Shown here in pieces: positions 11,000 to 24,300 of a DNA stretch of 64,000 nucleotides. This stretch comes from Hydractinia symbiolongicarpus (Eukaryota; Cnidaria; Hydrozoa; Anthoathecata; Hydractiniidae), in contig NC_079887.1 in the NCBI RefSeq assembly GCF_029227915.1, forward strand, positions 27,899,650-27,963,649, in the 5' to 3' direction. The notes under the pieces are model-generated. The model worked only from the letters and a program-made list of their open reading frames with translations, did not search any database and was not told the DNA's origin. Each line of letters opens with the position of its first letter. Positions within the stretch are counted from its first letter, which is position 1. A program made the translations under genes and the position numbers.

Positions 11000-12477
11000 C
11001 CCGGACTCGGCCCGTATAGTCAAAAGTATACAAAGAAAGTACCCTGTGAGTAAACTCATTTCCAGAACGATTTTTTAAATTATTTCTTCACCACTAAAGC
11101 CCATGAGACTTGTAGTTTTTAAAAATGTTTTCATTTTTGATGAGACGCTGAATAAAAGAAGTTTAATCGCCGGCAAACGAAAACCCGTGATTTCCCGTAA
11201 ATCCCGGCTTGGCCCGTATAGTCAAAAGTATACAAAGAAAGTACCCAGGGAGTAAACTCATTTCCCGAACGATTTTTTAAATTATTTTTTCACCACTAAA
11301 ACGCATGACACTTGTAGTTTTTAAAAATGTTTTCATTTTTGATGAGACGCTGAATAAAAGCAGTTTAATCGCCGGCAAACGAAAACCTGTGATTTCCCTA
11401 AATCCCGGACTCGGCCCGTATAGTCAAAAGTATACAAAGAAAGTACCCAGGGAGTAAACTCATTTCCCGAACGATTTTTTAAATTATTTTTTCACCACTA
11501 AAACGCATGACACTTGTAGTTTTTAAAAATGTTTTCATTTTTGATGAGACGCTGAATAAAAGCAGTTTAATCGCCGGCAAACGAAAACCTGTGATTTCCC
11601 TAAATCCCGGACTCGGCCCGTATAGTCAAAAGTATACAAAGAAAGTACCCAGGGAGTAAACTCATTTCCAGAACGATTTTTTAAATTATATTTTCACCAC
11701 TAAAACGCATGAGACTTGTAGTTTTTAAAAATGTTTTCATTTTTGATGAGACGCTGAATAAAAGAAGTTTAATCGCCGGCAAACGAAAACCCGTGATTTC
11801 CCGTAAATCCCGACTTGGCCCGTATAGTCAAAAGTATACAAAGAAAGTACCCAGGGAGTAAACTCATTTCCCGAACGATTTTTTAAATTATTTTTTCACC
11901 ACTAAAACGCATGACACTTGTAGTTTTCAAAAATGTTTTCATTTTTGATGAGACGCTGAATAAAAGCAGTTTAATCGCCGGCAAACGAAAACCTGCGATT
12001 TCCCTAAATCCCGGACTCGGCCCGTATAGTCAAAAGTATACAAAGAAAGTACCCTGTGAGTAAACTCATTTCCAGAACGATTTTTTAAATTATTTCTTCA
12101 CCACTAAAGCCCATGAGACTTGTAGTTTTTAAAAATGTTTTCATTTTTGATGAGACGCTGAATAAAAGAAGTTTAATCGCCGGCAAACGAAAACCCGTGA
12201 TTTCCCGTAAATCCCGGCTTGGCCCGTATAGTCAAAAGTATACAAAGAAAGTACCCAGGGAGTAAACTCATTTCCCGAACGATTTTTTAAATTATTTTTT
12301 CACCACTAAAACGCATGACACTTGTAGTTTTTAAAAATGTTTTCATTTTTGATGAGACGCTGAATAAAAGCAGTTTAATCGCCGGCAAACGAAAACCTGT
12401 GATTTCCCTAAATCCCGGACTCGGCCCGTATAGTCAAAAGTATACAAAGAAAGTACCCAGGGAGTAAACTCATTTCC
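11000..12477 (+). repeat. 5-mer higher-order duplication, 1,010-bp offset
   Basis: Sequence from about 11000 to 11467 recurs at about 12010 to 12477. Both copies have CCCTGTGAG, TTTCTTCACCACTAAAGCCC, CCCGTGATTTCC and CCTGTGATTTCC. Inside, the CCTGTG-type monomer ending in CACTTGTAGTTTTTAAAAATG is itself doubled at a 202-bp offset (about 11309 and 11511). The run is carried into the second large copy at 22541-24018. Confidence 0.8.
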
Positions 12478-13739
12478 AGAACGATTTTTTAAATTATATT
12501 TTCACAACTAAAACGCATGAGACTTGTAGTTTTTAAAAATGTTTTCATTTTTGATGAGACGCTGAATAAAAGAAGTTTAATCGCCAGCAAACGAAAACCC
12601 GCGATTTCCCGTAAATCCCGGACTCGGCCCGTATAGTCAAAAGTATACAAAGAAAGTACCCAGGGATTAAACTCATTTCCAGAACGATTTTTTAAATTAT
12701 TTTTTCACCACTACAACGCATAAGACTTGTAGTTTTTAAAAATGATTTCATTTTTGATGAGACGCTGAATAAAAGAAGTTTAATCGCCGGCAAACGAAAA
12801 CCCGCGATTTCCCGTAAATCCCGCGCTTGGCCCGTATAGTCAAAAGTATACAAAGAAAGTACCCAGGGAGTAAACTCATTTCCCGAACGATTTTTTATAT
12901 TATTTTTTTACCACTAAACGCATGAGACTTGTAGTTTTCAAAAATATTTTCATATTTGATGGGACGCTGAATAAAAGAAGTTTAATCGCCGGCAAACGAA
13001 AACCCGTGATTTCCCGTAAATCCCGGCTTGGCCCGTATAGTCAAAAGTATACAAAGAAAGTACCCAGGGAGTAAACTCATTTCCCGAACGATTTTTTAAA
13101 TTATTTTTTCACCACTAAAACGCATGACACTTGTAGTTTTCAAAAATGTTTTCATTTTTGATGAGACGCTGAATAAAAGCAGTTTATTCCCCGGCAAACG
13201 AAAACCTGCGATTTCCCTAAATCCCGGACTCGGCCCGTATAGTCAAAAGTATACAAAGAAAGTACCCAGGGAGTAAACTCATTTCCAGAACGATTTTTTA
13301 AATTATATTTTCACCACTAAAACGCATGAGACTTGTAGTTTTTAAAAGTGTTTTCATTTTTGATGAGACGCTGAATAAAATAAGTTTAATCGCCGGCAAA
13401 CGAAAACCCGCGATTTCCCGTAAATCCCGGACTCGGCCCGTATAGTCAAAAGTATACAAAGAAAGTACCCAGGGATTAAACTCATTTCCAGAACGATTTT
13501 TTAAATTATTTTTTCACCACTACAACGCATAAGACTTGTAGTTTTTAAAAATGATTTCATTTTTGATGAGACGCTGAATAAAAGAAGTTTAATCGCCGGC
13601 AAACGAAAACCCGCGATTTCCCGTAAATCCCGCGCTTGGCCCGTATAGTCAAAAGTATACAAAGAAAGTACCCAGGGAGTAAACTCATTTCCCGAACGAT
13701 TTTTTATATTATTTTTTTACCACTAAACGCATGGGACTT

Positions 13740-15327
13740 GTAGTTTTCAAAAATGTTTTCATTTTTGATGAGACGCTGAATAAAAGCAGTTTAATCGCCG
13801 GCAAACGAAAACCTGCGATTTCCCTAAATCCCGGACTCGGCCCGTATAGTCAAAAGTATACAAAGAAAGTACCCAGGGAAAAAACTCATTTCCAGAACGA
13901 TTTTTTAAATTATATTTTCACCACTAAAACGCATAAGACTTGTAGTTTTTAAAAATGATTTCATTTTTGATGAGACGCTGAATAAAAGAAGTTTAATCGC
14001 CGGCAAACGAAAACCCGCGATTTCCCGTAAATCCCGGACTCGGCCCATATAGTCAAAAGTATACAAAGAAAGTACCCAGGGAGTAAACTCATTTCCCGAA
14101 CGATTTTTTAAATTATTTTTTCACCACTAAAACGCATGAGACTTGTAGTTTTCAAAAATGTTTTCATTTTTGATGAGACGCTGAATAAAAGCAGTTTAAT
14201 CGCCGGCAAACGAAAACCTGCGATTTCCCTAAATCCCGGACTCGGCCCGTATAGTCAAAAGTATACAAAGAAAGTACCCAGGGAAAAAACTCATTTCCAG
14301 AACGATTTTTTAAATTATATTTTCACCACTAAAACGCATGAGACTTGTAGTTTTTAAAAATGTTTTCATTTTTGATGAGACGCTGAAAAAAAGAAGTTTA
14401 ATCGCCAGCAAACGAAAACCCGCGATTTCCCGTAAATCCCGGCTTGGCCCGTATAGTCAAAAGTATACAAAGAAAGTACCCAGGGCGTAAACTCATTTCC
14501 CGAACGATTTTTTAAATTATTATTTCACCACTAAAACGCATGAGACTTGTAGTTTTCAAAAATGTTTTCATTTTTGATGAGACGCTGAATAAAAGCAGTT
14601 TAATCGCCGGCAAACGAAAACCTGCGATTTCCCTAAATCCCGGACTCGGCCCGTATAGTCAAAAGTATACAAAGAAAGTACCCAGGGAAAAAACTCATTT
14701 CCAGAACGATTTTTTAAATTATATTTTCACCACTAAAACGCATAAGACTTGTAGTTTTTAAAAATGATTTCATTTTTGATGAGACGCTGAATAAAAGAAG
14801 TTTAATCGCCGGCAAACGAAAACCCGCGATTTCCCGTAAATCCCGGACTCGGCCCATATAGTCAAAAGTATACAAAGAAAGTACCCAGGGAGTAAACTCA
14901 TTTCCCGAACGATTTTTTAAATTATTTTTTCACCACTAAAACGCATGAGACTTGTAGTTTTCAAAAATGTTTTCATTTTTGATGAGACGCTGAATAAAAG
15001 CAGTTTAATCGCCGGCAAACGAAAACCTGCGATTTCCCTAAATCCCGGACTCGGCCCGTATAGTCAAAAGTATACAAAGAAAGTACCCAGGGAAAAAACT
15101 CATTTCCAGAACGATTTTTTAAATTATATTTTCACCACTAAAACGCATGAGACTTGTAGTTTTTAAAAATGTTTTCATTTTTGATGAGACGCTGAAAAAA
15201 AGAAGTTTAATCGCCAGCAAACGAAAACCCGCGATTTCCCGTAAATCCCGGCTTGGCCCGTATAGTCAAAAGTATACAAAGAAAGTACCCAGGGCGTAAA
15301 CTCATTTCCCGAACGATTTTTTAAATT
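13740..15327 (+). repeat. 4-mer tandem duplication, 809-bp unit, two copies
   Basis: About 13740-14518 and 14549-15327 match. Shared rare variants are CCCAGGGAAAAAACTC, GGCCCATATAG, GCTGAAAAAAAGAAG, CGCCAGCAAACG and CCCAGGGCGTAAAC. The second copy has TTTTTTCACC where the first has TTATTTCACC near the end. The second large copy (15374-26223) has only one such unit, near 25272-26060. So the local duplication, or its loss, came after the 11.5-kb event. Confidence 0.85.
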
Positions 15328-15373
15328 ATTTTTTCACCACTAAAACGCATGAGACTTGTAGTTTTCAAAAATG
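14683..15373 (+). repeat. Spacer between the large duplicates (691 bp, satellite)
   Basis: This interval lies between the last base shared with the second copy (14682/26223) and the first base of that copy (15374). It consists of ordinary monomers, most of it the second 809-bp local unit. Bases 26224-26914, where a simple tandem duplication would place its equivalent, have a different monomer order, including C1/C2 copies. Confidence 0.75.
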
Positions 15374-18300
15374 TTTTCATTTTTAATGAGACGCTGAATA
15401 AAAGAGGTTTAATCGCCGGCAAACGAAATCCCGCGTTTTCCCGTTAATCCGGGGCTTGGCCCGTATAGTCAAATGTATACAAAGAAAGTACCCAGGGAGT
15501 AAACTCATTTCCCGAACGATTTTTTAAATTTTTTTTTCACAACTAAAACGCATGAGACTTGTAGTTTTCAAAAATGTTTTCATTTTTGATGAGACGCTTA
15601 ATGAAAGAGGTTTAATCGCCGGAAAACGAAAACCCGCGATTTCCCGTAAATCCCGGGCTTGGCCCGTATAGTCGAATGTATACAAAGAAAGTACCCTGTG
15701 AGTAAACTCATTTCCAGAACGATTTTTTAAATTATTTTTTAACCACTAAAACGCATAAGACTTGTAGTTTTTAAAAATGTTTTCATTTTTGGTGAGACGC
15801 TGAATAAAAGAAGTTTAATCGCCGGCAAACGAAAACCCGCGATTTCCCGTAAATCCCGCGCTTGGCCCGTATAGACAAAAGTATACAAAGAAAGTACCCA
15901 GGGAGTAAACTCATTTCCCAAACGATTTTTTAAATTATTATTTCACCACTAAAACGCATGAGACTTGTAGTTTTCAAGAATGTTTTCATTTTTGATGAGA
16001 CGCTGAATAAAAGCAGTTTAATCGCCGGCAAACGAAAACCCGCGATTTCCCGTAAATCCCGGGCTTGGCCCGTATAGTCAAAAGTATACAAAGAAAGTAC
16101 CCAGGGAGTAAACTCATTTCCCGAACGATTTTTTATATTATTTTTTTACCACTAAACGCATGAGACTTGTAGTTTTCAAAAATATTTTCATATTTGATGG
16201 GACGCTGAATAAAAGAAGTTTAATCGCCGGCAAACGAAAACCTGCGATTTCCCGTAAATCCTGGACTCGGCCCGTATAGTCAAAAGTATACAAAGAAAGT
16301 ACCCAGGTAGTAAACTCATTTCCCAAACGATTTTTTAAATTATTATTTCACCACTAAAACGCATGAGACTTGTAGTTTTCAAGAATGTTTTCATTTTTGA
16401 TGAGACGCTGAATAAAAGCAGTTTAATCGCCGGCAAACGAAAACCCGCGATTTCCCGTAAATCCCGGACTCGGCCCGTATAGTCAAAAGTATACAAAGAA
16501 AGTACCCAGGGAGTAAACTCATTTCCCGTACGATTTTTTAAAATATTTTTTCACCCCTAAAGCCCATGAGACTTGTAGTTTTCAATAATGTTTTCATTTT
16601 TGATGAGACGCTTAATGAAAGAGGTTTAATCGCCGGCAAACGAAATCCCGCGTTTTCCCGTAAATCCGGGGCTTGGCCCGTATAGTCAAATGTATACAAA
16701 GAAAGTACCCAGGGAGTAAACTCATTTCCCGAACGATTTTTTAAATTTTTTTTTCACAACTAAAACGCATGAGACTTGTAGTTTTCAAAAATGTTTTCAT
16801 TTTTGATGAGACGCTTAATGAAAGAGGTTTAATCGCCGGAAAACGAAAACCCGCGATTTCCCGTAAATCCCGGGCTTGGCCCGTATAGTCGAATGTATAC
16901 AAAGAAAGTACCCTGTAAGTAAACTCATTTCCAGAACGATTTTTTAAATTATTTTTTCACCACTAAAACGCATCAGACTTGTAGTTTTTAAAAATGTTTT
17001 CATTTTTGATGAGACGCTGAATAAAAGAAGTTTAATCGCCGGCAAACGAAAACCCGCGATTTCCCGTAAATCCCGGCTTGGCACGTATAGTCGAATGTAT
17101 ACAAAGAAAGTACCCTGTGAGTAAACTCATTTCCAGAACGATTTTTTAAATTATTTCTTCACCACTAAAGCCCATGAGACTTGTAGTTTTTAAAAATGTT
17201 TTCATTTTTGATGAGACGCTGAATAAAAGAAGTTTAATCGCCGGCAAACGAAAACCCGTGATTTCCCGTAAATCCCGGCTTGGCCCGTATAGTCAAAAGT
17301 ATACAAAGAAAGTACCCAGGGAGTAAACTCATTTCCCGAACGATTTTTTAAATTATTTTTTCACCACTAAAACGCATGACACTTGTAGTTTTCAAAAATG
17401 TTTTCATTTTTGATGAGACGCTTAATGAAAGAGGTTTAATCGCCGGCAAACGAAATCCCGCGTTTTCCCGTAAATCCGGGGCTTGGCCCGTATAGTCAAA
17501 TGTATACAAAGAAAGTACCCAGGGAGTAAACTCATTTCCCGAACGATTTTTTAAATTTTTTTTTCACAACTAAAACGCATGAGACTTGTAGTTTTCAAAA
17601 ATGTTTTCATTTTTGATGAGACGCTTAATGAAAGAGGTTTAATCGCCGGAAAACGAAAACCCGCGATTTCCCGTAAATCCCGGGCTTGGCCCGTATAGTC
17701 GAATGTATACAAAGAAAGTACCCTGTAAGTAAACTCATTTCCAGAACGATTTTTTAAATTATTTTTTCACCACTAAAACGCATCAGACTTGTAGTTTTTA
17801 AAAATGTTTTCATTTTTGATGAGACGCTGAATAAAAGAAGTTTAATCGCCGGCAAACGAAAACCCGCGATTTCCCGTAAATCCCGGCTTGGCACGTATAG
17901 TCGAATGTATACAAAGAAAGTACCCTGTGAGTAAACTCATTTCCAGAACGATTTTTTAAATTATTTCTTCACCACTAAAGCCCATGAGACTTGTAGTTTT
18001 TAAAAATGTTTTCATTTTTGATGAGACGCTGAATAAAAGAAGTTTAATCGCCGGCAAACGAAAACCCGTGATTTCCCGTAAATCCCGGCTTGGCCCGTAT
18101 AGTCAAAAGTATACAAAGAAAGTACCCAGGGAGTAAACTCATTTCCCGAACGATTTTTTAAATTATTTTTTCACCACTAAAACGCATGACACTTGTAGTT
18201 TTCAAAAATGTTTTCATTTTTGATGAGACGCTGAATAAAAGCAGTTTAATCGCCGGCAAACGAAAACCTGCGATTTCCCTAAATCCCGGACTCGGCCCGT

Positions 18301-21300
18301 ATAGTCAAAAGTATACAAAGAAAGTACCCAGGGAGTAAACTCATTTCCAGAACGATTTTTTAAATTATATTTTCACCACTAAAACGCATGAGACTTGTAG
18401 TTTTTAAAAATGTTTTCATTTTCGATGAGACGCTGAATAAAAGAAGTTTAATCGCCGGCAAACGAAAACCCGCGATTTCCCGTAAATCCCGGACTCGGCC
18501 CGTATAGTCGAATGTATACAAAGAAAGTACCCTGTGAGTAAACTCATTTCCAGAACGATTTTTTAAATTATTATTTCACCACTAAAACGCATGAGACTTG
18601 TAGTTTTCAAGAATGTTTTCATTTTTGATGAGACGCTGAATAAAAGCAGTTTAATCGCCGGCAAACGAAAACCCGCGATTTCCCGTAAATCCCGGACTCG
18701 GCCCGTATAGTCAAAAGTATACAAAGAAAGTACTCAGGGAGTAAACTCATTTCCCGTACGATGTTTTAAAATATTTTTTCACCCCTAAAGCCCATGAGAC
18801 TTGTAGTTTTCAATAATGTTTTCATTTTTGATGAGACGCTTAATGAAAGAGGTTTAATCGCCGGCAAACGAAATCCCGCGTTTTCCCGTAAATCCGGGGC
18901 TTGGCCCGTATAGTCAAATGTATACAAAGAAAGTACCCAGGGAGTAAACTCATTTCCCGAACGATTTTTTAAATTTTTTTTTCACAACTAAAACGCATGA
19001 GACTTGTAGTTTTCAAAAATGTTTTCATTTTTGATGAGACGCTTAATGAAAGAGGTTTAATCGCCGGAAAACGAAAACCCGCGATTTCCCGTAAATCCCG
19101 GGCTTGGCCCGTATAGTCGAATGTATACAAAGAAAGTACCCTGTGAGTAAACTCATTTCCAGAACGATTTTTTAAATTATTTTTTCACCACTAAAACGCA
19201 TCAGACTTGTAGTTTTTAAAAATGTTTTCATTTTTGATGAGACGCTGAATAAAAGAAGTTTAATCGCCGGCAAACGAAAACCCGCGATTTCCCGTAAATC
19301 CCGGCTTGGCACGTATAGTCGAATGTATACAAAGAAAGTACCCTGTGAGTAAACTCATTTCCAGAACGATTTTTTAAATTATTTCTTCACCACTAAAGCC
19401 CATGAGACTTGTAGTTTTTAAAAATGTTTTCATTTTTGATGAGACGCTGAATAAAAGAAGTTTAATCGCCGGCAAACGAAAACCCGTGATTTCCCGTAAA
19501 TCCCGGCTTGGCCCGTATAGTCAAAAGTATACAAAGAAAGTACCCAGGGAGTAAACTCATTTCCCGAACGATTTTTTAAATTATTTTTTCACCACTAAAA
19601 CGCATGACACTTGTAGTTTTCAAAAATGTTTTCATTTTTGATGAGACGCTGAATAAAAGCAGTTTAATCGCCGGCAAACGAAAACCTGCGATTTCCCTAA
19701 ATCCCGGACTCGGCCCGTATAGTCAAAAGTATACAAAGAAAGTACCCAGGGAGTAAACTCATTTCCAGAACGATTTTTTAAATTATATTTTCACCACTAA
19801 AACGCATGAGACTTGTAGTTTTTAAAAATGTTTTCATTTTCGATGAGACGCTGAATAAAAGAAGTTTAATCGCCGGCAAACGAAAACCCGCGATTTCCCG
19901 TAAATCCCGGACTCGGCCCGTATAGTCAAAAGTATACAAAGAAAGTACCCAGGGATTAAACTCATTTCCAGAACGATTTTTTAAATTATTTTTTCACCAC
20001 TACAACGCATAAGACTTGTAGTTTTTAAAAATTTTTTCATTTTTGATGAGACGCTGAATAAAAGAGGTTTAATCGCCGGCAAACGAAATCCCGCGTTTTC
20101 CTGTAAATCCGGGGCTTGGCCCGTATAGTCAAATGTATACAAAGAAAGTACCCAGGGAGTAAACTCATTTCCCAAACGATTTTTTAAATTTTTTTTTCAC
20201 AACTAAAACGCATGAGACTTGTAGTTTTCAAAAATGTATTCATTTTTGATGAGACGCTTAATGAAAGAGGTTTAATCGCCGGAAAACGAAAACCCGCGAT
20301 TTCCCGTAAATCCCGGGCTTGGCCCGTATAGTCGAATGTATACAAAGAAAGTACCCTGTGAGTAAACTCATTTCCAGAACGATTTTTTAAATTATTTTTT
20401 CACCACTAAAACGCATCAGACTTGTAGTTTTTAAAAATGTTTTCATTTTTGATGAGACGCTGAATAAAAGAAGTTTAATCGCCGGCAAACGAAAACCCGC
20501 GATTTCCCGTAAATCCCGGACTCGGCCCGTATAGTCAAAAGTATACAAAGAAAGTACTCAGGGAGTAAACTCATTTCCCGTACGATGTTTTAAAATATTT
20601 TTTCACCCCTAAAGCCCATGAGACTTGTAGTTTTCAATAATGTTTTCATTTTTGATGAGACGCTTAATGAAAGAGGTTTAATCGCCGGCAAACGAAATCC
20701 CGCGTTTTCCCGTAAATCCGGGGCTTGGCCCGTATAGTCAAATGTATACAAAGAAAGTACCCAGGGAGTAAACTCATTTCCCGAACGATTTTTTAAATTA
20801 TTTCTTCACCACTAAAGCCCATGAGACTTGTAGTTTTCAAAAATGTTTTCATTTTTGATGAGACGCTTAATGAAAGAGGTTTAATCGCCGGAAAACGAAA
20901 ACCCGCGATTTCCCGTAAATCCCGGGCTTGGCCCGTATAGTCGAATGTATACAAAGAAAGTACCCTGTGAGTAAACTCATTTCCAGAACGATTTTTTAAA
21001 TTATTTTTTCACCACTAAAACGCATCAGACTTGTAGTTTTTAAAAATGTTTTCATTTTTGATGAGACGCTGAATAAAAGAAGTTTAATCGCCGGCAAACG
21101 AAAACCCGCGATTTCCCGTAAATCCCGGCTTGGCACGTATAGTCGAATGTATACAAAGAAAGTACCCTGTGAGTAAACTCATTTCCAGAACGATTTTTTA
21201 AATTATTTCTTCACCACTAAAGCCCATGAGACTTGTAGTTTTTAAAAATGTTTTCATTTTTGATGAGACGCTGAATAAAAGAAGTTTAATCGCCGGCAAA

Positions 21301-24300
21301 CGAAAACCCGTGATTTCCCGTAAATCCCGGCTTGGCCCGTATAGTCAAAAGTATACAAAGAAAGTACCCAGGGAGTAAACTCATTTCCCGAACGATTTTT
21401 TAAATTATTTTTTCACCACTAAAACGCATGACACTTGTAGTTTTCAAAAATGTTTTCATTTTTGATGAGACGCTGAATAAAAGCAGTTTAATCGCCGGCA
21501 AACGAAAACCTGCGATTTCCCTAAATCCCGGACTCGGCCCGTATAGTCAAAAGTATACAAAGAAAGTACCCAGGGAGTAAACTCATTTCCAGAACGATTT
21601 TTTAAATTATATTTTCACCACTAAAACGCATGAGACTTGTAGTTTTTAAAAATGTTTTCATTTTCGATGAGACGCTGAATAAAAGAAGTTTAATCGCCGG
21701 CAAACGAAAACCCGCGATTTCCCGTAAATCCCGGACTCGGCCCGTATAGTCAAAAGTATACAAAGAAAGTACCCAGGGATTAAACTCATTTCCAGAACGA
21801 TTTTTTAAATTATTTTTTCACCACTACAACGCATAAGACTTGTAGTTTTTAAAAATTTTTTCATTTTTGATGAGACGCTGAATAAAAGAGGTTTAATCGC
21901 CGGCAAACGAAATCCCGCGTTTTCCTGTAAATCCGGGGCTTGGCCCGTATAGTCAAATGTATACAAAGAAAGTACCCAGGGAGTAAACTCATTTCCCAAA
22001 CGATTTTTTAAATTTTTTTTTCACAACTAAAACGCATGAGACTTGTAGTTTTCAAAAATGTATTCATTTTTGATGAGACGCTTAATGAAAGAGGTTTAAT
22101 CGCCGGAAAACGAAAACCCGCGATTTCCCGTAAATCCCGGGCTTGGCCCGTATAGTCGAATGTATACAAAGAAAGTACCCTGTGAGTAAACTCATTTCCA
22201 GAACGATTTTTTAAATTATTTTTTCACCACTAAAACGCATCAGACTTGTAGTTTTTAAAAATGTTTTCATTTTTGATGAGACGCTGAATAAAAGAAGTTT
22301 ATTCGCCGGCAAACGAAAACCCGCGATTTCCCGTAAATCCCGGCTTGGCACGTATAGTCGAATGTATACAATGAAAGTACCCTGTGAGTAAACTCATTTC
22401 CAGAACGAATTTTTAACTTATTTCTTCACCACTAAAGCCCATGAGACTTTTAGTTTTTAAAAATGTTTTTATTTTTGATGAGACGCTGAATAAAAGAAGT
22501 TTAATCGCCGGCAAACGAAAACCCGTGATTTCCCGTAAATCCCGGACTCGGCCCGTATAGTCAAAAGTATACAAAGAAAGTACCCTGTGAGTAAACTCAT
22601 TTCCAGAACGATTTTTTAAATTATTTCTTCACCACTAAAGCCCATGAGACTTGTAGTTTTTAAAAATGTTTTCATTTTTGATGAGACGCTGAATAAAAGA
22701 AGTTTAATCGCCGGCAAACGAAAACCCGTGATTTCCCGTAAATCCCGGCTTGGCCCGTATAGTCAAAAGTATACAAAGAAAGTACCCAGGGAGTAAACTC
22801 ATTTCCCGAACGATTTTTTAAATTATTTTTTCACCACTAAAACGCATGACACTTGTAGTTTTTAAAAATGTTTTCATTTTTGATGAGACGCTGAATAAAA
22901 GCAGTTTAATCGCCGGCAAACGAAAACCTGTGATTTCCCTAAATCCCGGACTCGGCCCGTATAGTCAAAAGTATACAAAGAAAGTACCCAGGGAGTAAAC
23001 TCATTTCCCGAACGATTTTTTAAATTATTTTTTCACCACTAAAACGCATGACACTTGTAGTTTTTAAAAATGTTTTCATTTTTGATGAGACGCTGAATAA
23101 AAGCAGTTTAATCGCCGGCAAACGAAAACCTGTGATTTCCCTAAATCCCGGACTCGGCCCGTATAGTCAAAAGTATACAAAGAAAGTACCCAGGGAGTAA
23201 ACTCATTTCCAGAACGATTTTTTAAATTATATTTTCACCACTAAAACGCATGAGACTTGTAGTTTTTAAAAATGTTTTCATTTTTGATGAGACGCTGAAT
23301 AAAAGAAGTTTAATCGCCGGCAAACGAAAACCCGTGATTTCCCGTAAATCCCGACTTGGCCCGTATAGTCAAAAGTATACAAAGAAAGTACCCAGGGAGT
23401 AAACTCATTTCCCGAACGATTTTTTAAATTATTTTTTCACCACTAAAACGCATGACACTTGTAGTTTTCAAAAATGTTTTCATTTTTGATGAGACGCTGA
23501 ATAAAAGCAGTTTAATCGCCGGCAAACGAAAACCTGCGATTTCCCTAAATCCCGGACTCGGCCCGTATAGTCAAAAGTATACAAAGAAAGTACCCTGTGA
23601 GTAAACTCATTTCCAGAACGATTTTTTAAATTATTTCTTCACCACTAAAGCCCATGAGACTTGTAGTTTTTAAAAATGTTTTCATTTTTGATGAGACGCT
23701 GAATAAAAGAAGTTTAATCGCCGGCAAACGAAAACCCGTGATTTCCCGTAAATCCCGGCTTGGCCCGTATAGTCAAAAGTATACAAAGAAAGTACCCAGG
23801 GAGTAAACTCATTTCCCGAACGATTTTTTAAATTATTTTTTCACCACTAAAACGCATGACACTTGTAGTTTTTAAAAATGTTTTCATTTTTGATGAGACG
23901 CTGAATAAAAGCAGTTTAATCGCCGGCAAACGAAAACCTGTGATTTCCCTAAATCCCGGACTCGGCCCGTATAGTCAAAAGTATACAAAGAAAGTACCCA
24001 GGGAGTAAACTCATTTCCAGAACGATTTTTTAAATTATATTTTCACAACTAAAACGCATGAGACTTGTAGTTTTTAAAAATGTTTTCATTTTTGATGAGA
24101 CGCTGAATAAAAGAAGTTTAATCGCCAGCAAACGAAAACCCGCGATTTCCCGTAAATCCCGGACTCGGCCCGTATAGTCAAAAGTATACAAAGAAAGTAC
24201 CCAGGGATTAAACTCATTTCCAGAACGATTTTTTAAATTATTTTTTCACCACTACAACGCATAAGACTTGTAGTTTTTAAAAATGATTTCATTTTTGATG

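Larger units (their letters stand above)
3833..14682 (+). repeat. Large segmental duplication, copy 1 (10.85 kb)
   Basis: Every diagnostic base I compared reappears 11,541 bp further right. Examples are GGTGAGACG near 4250, ATTTGATGGGACG near 4650, the unusual ACGAATTTTTAACTTATTTC near 10865, and TTATTCCCCGGC near 13186. Left of 3833 the two copies differ at 3802, 3810, 3814, 3825, 3831 and 3832. On the right they agree through 14682 and differ at 14683. The unit holds about 54 monomers. Such uniformity means either a very recent duplication, ongoing homogenisation, or an assembly error. Confidence 0.92.

Noticed and set aside
13731-15166. Plus-strand ORFs of 73 codons at 13731, 14136, 14540 and 14945 (again at 25272, 25677, 27700), and 65-79 codons at 28508, 28913 and 32351
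   Set aside because: They are open only because CCCAGGGAAAAAACTC or similar variants remove a stop in one frame of the monomer. Their repetition reflects satellite duplication, not protein conservation.
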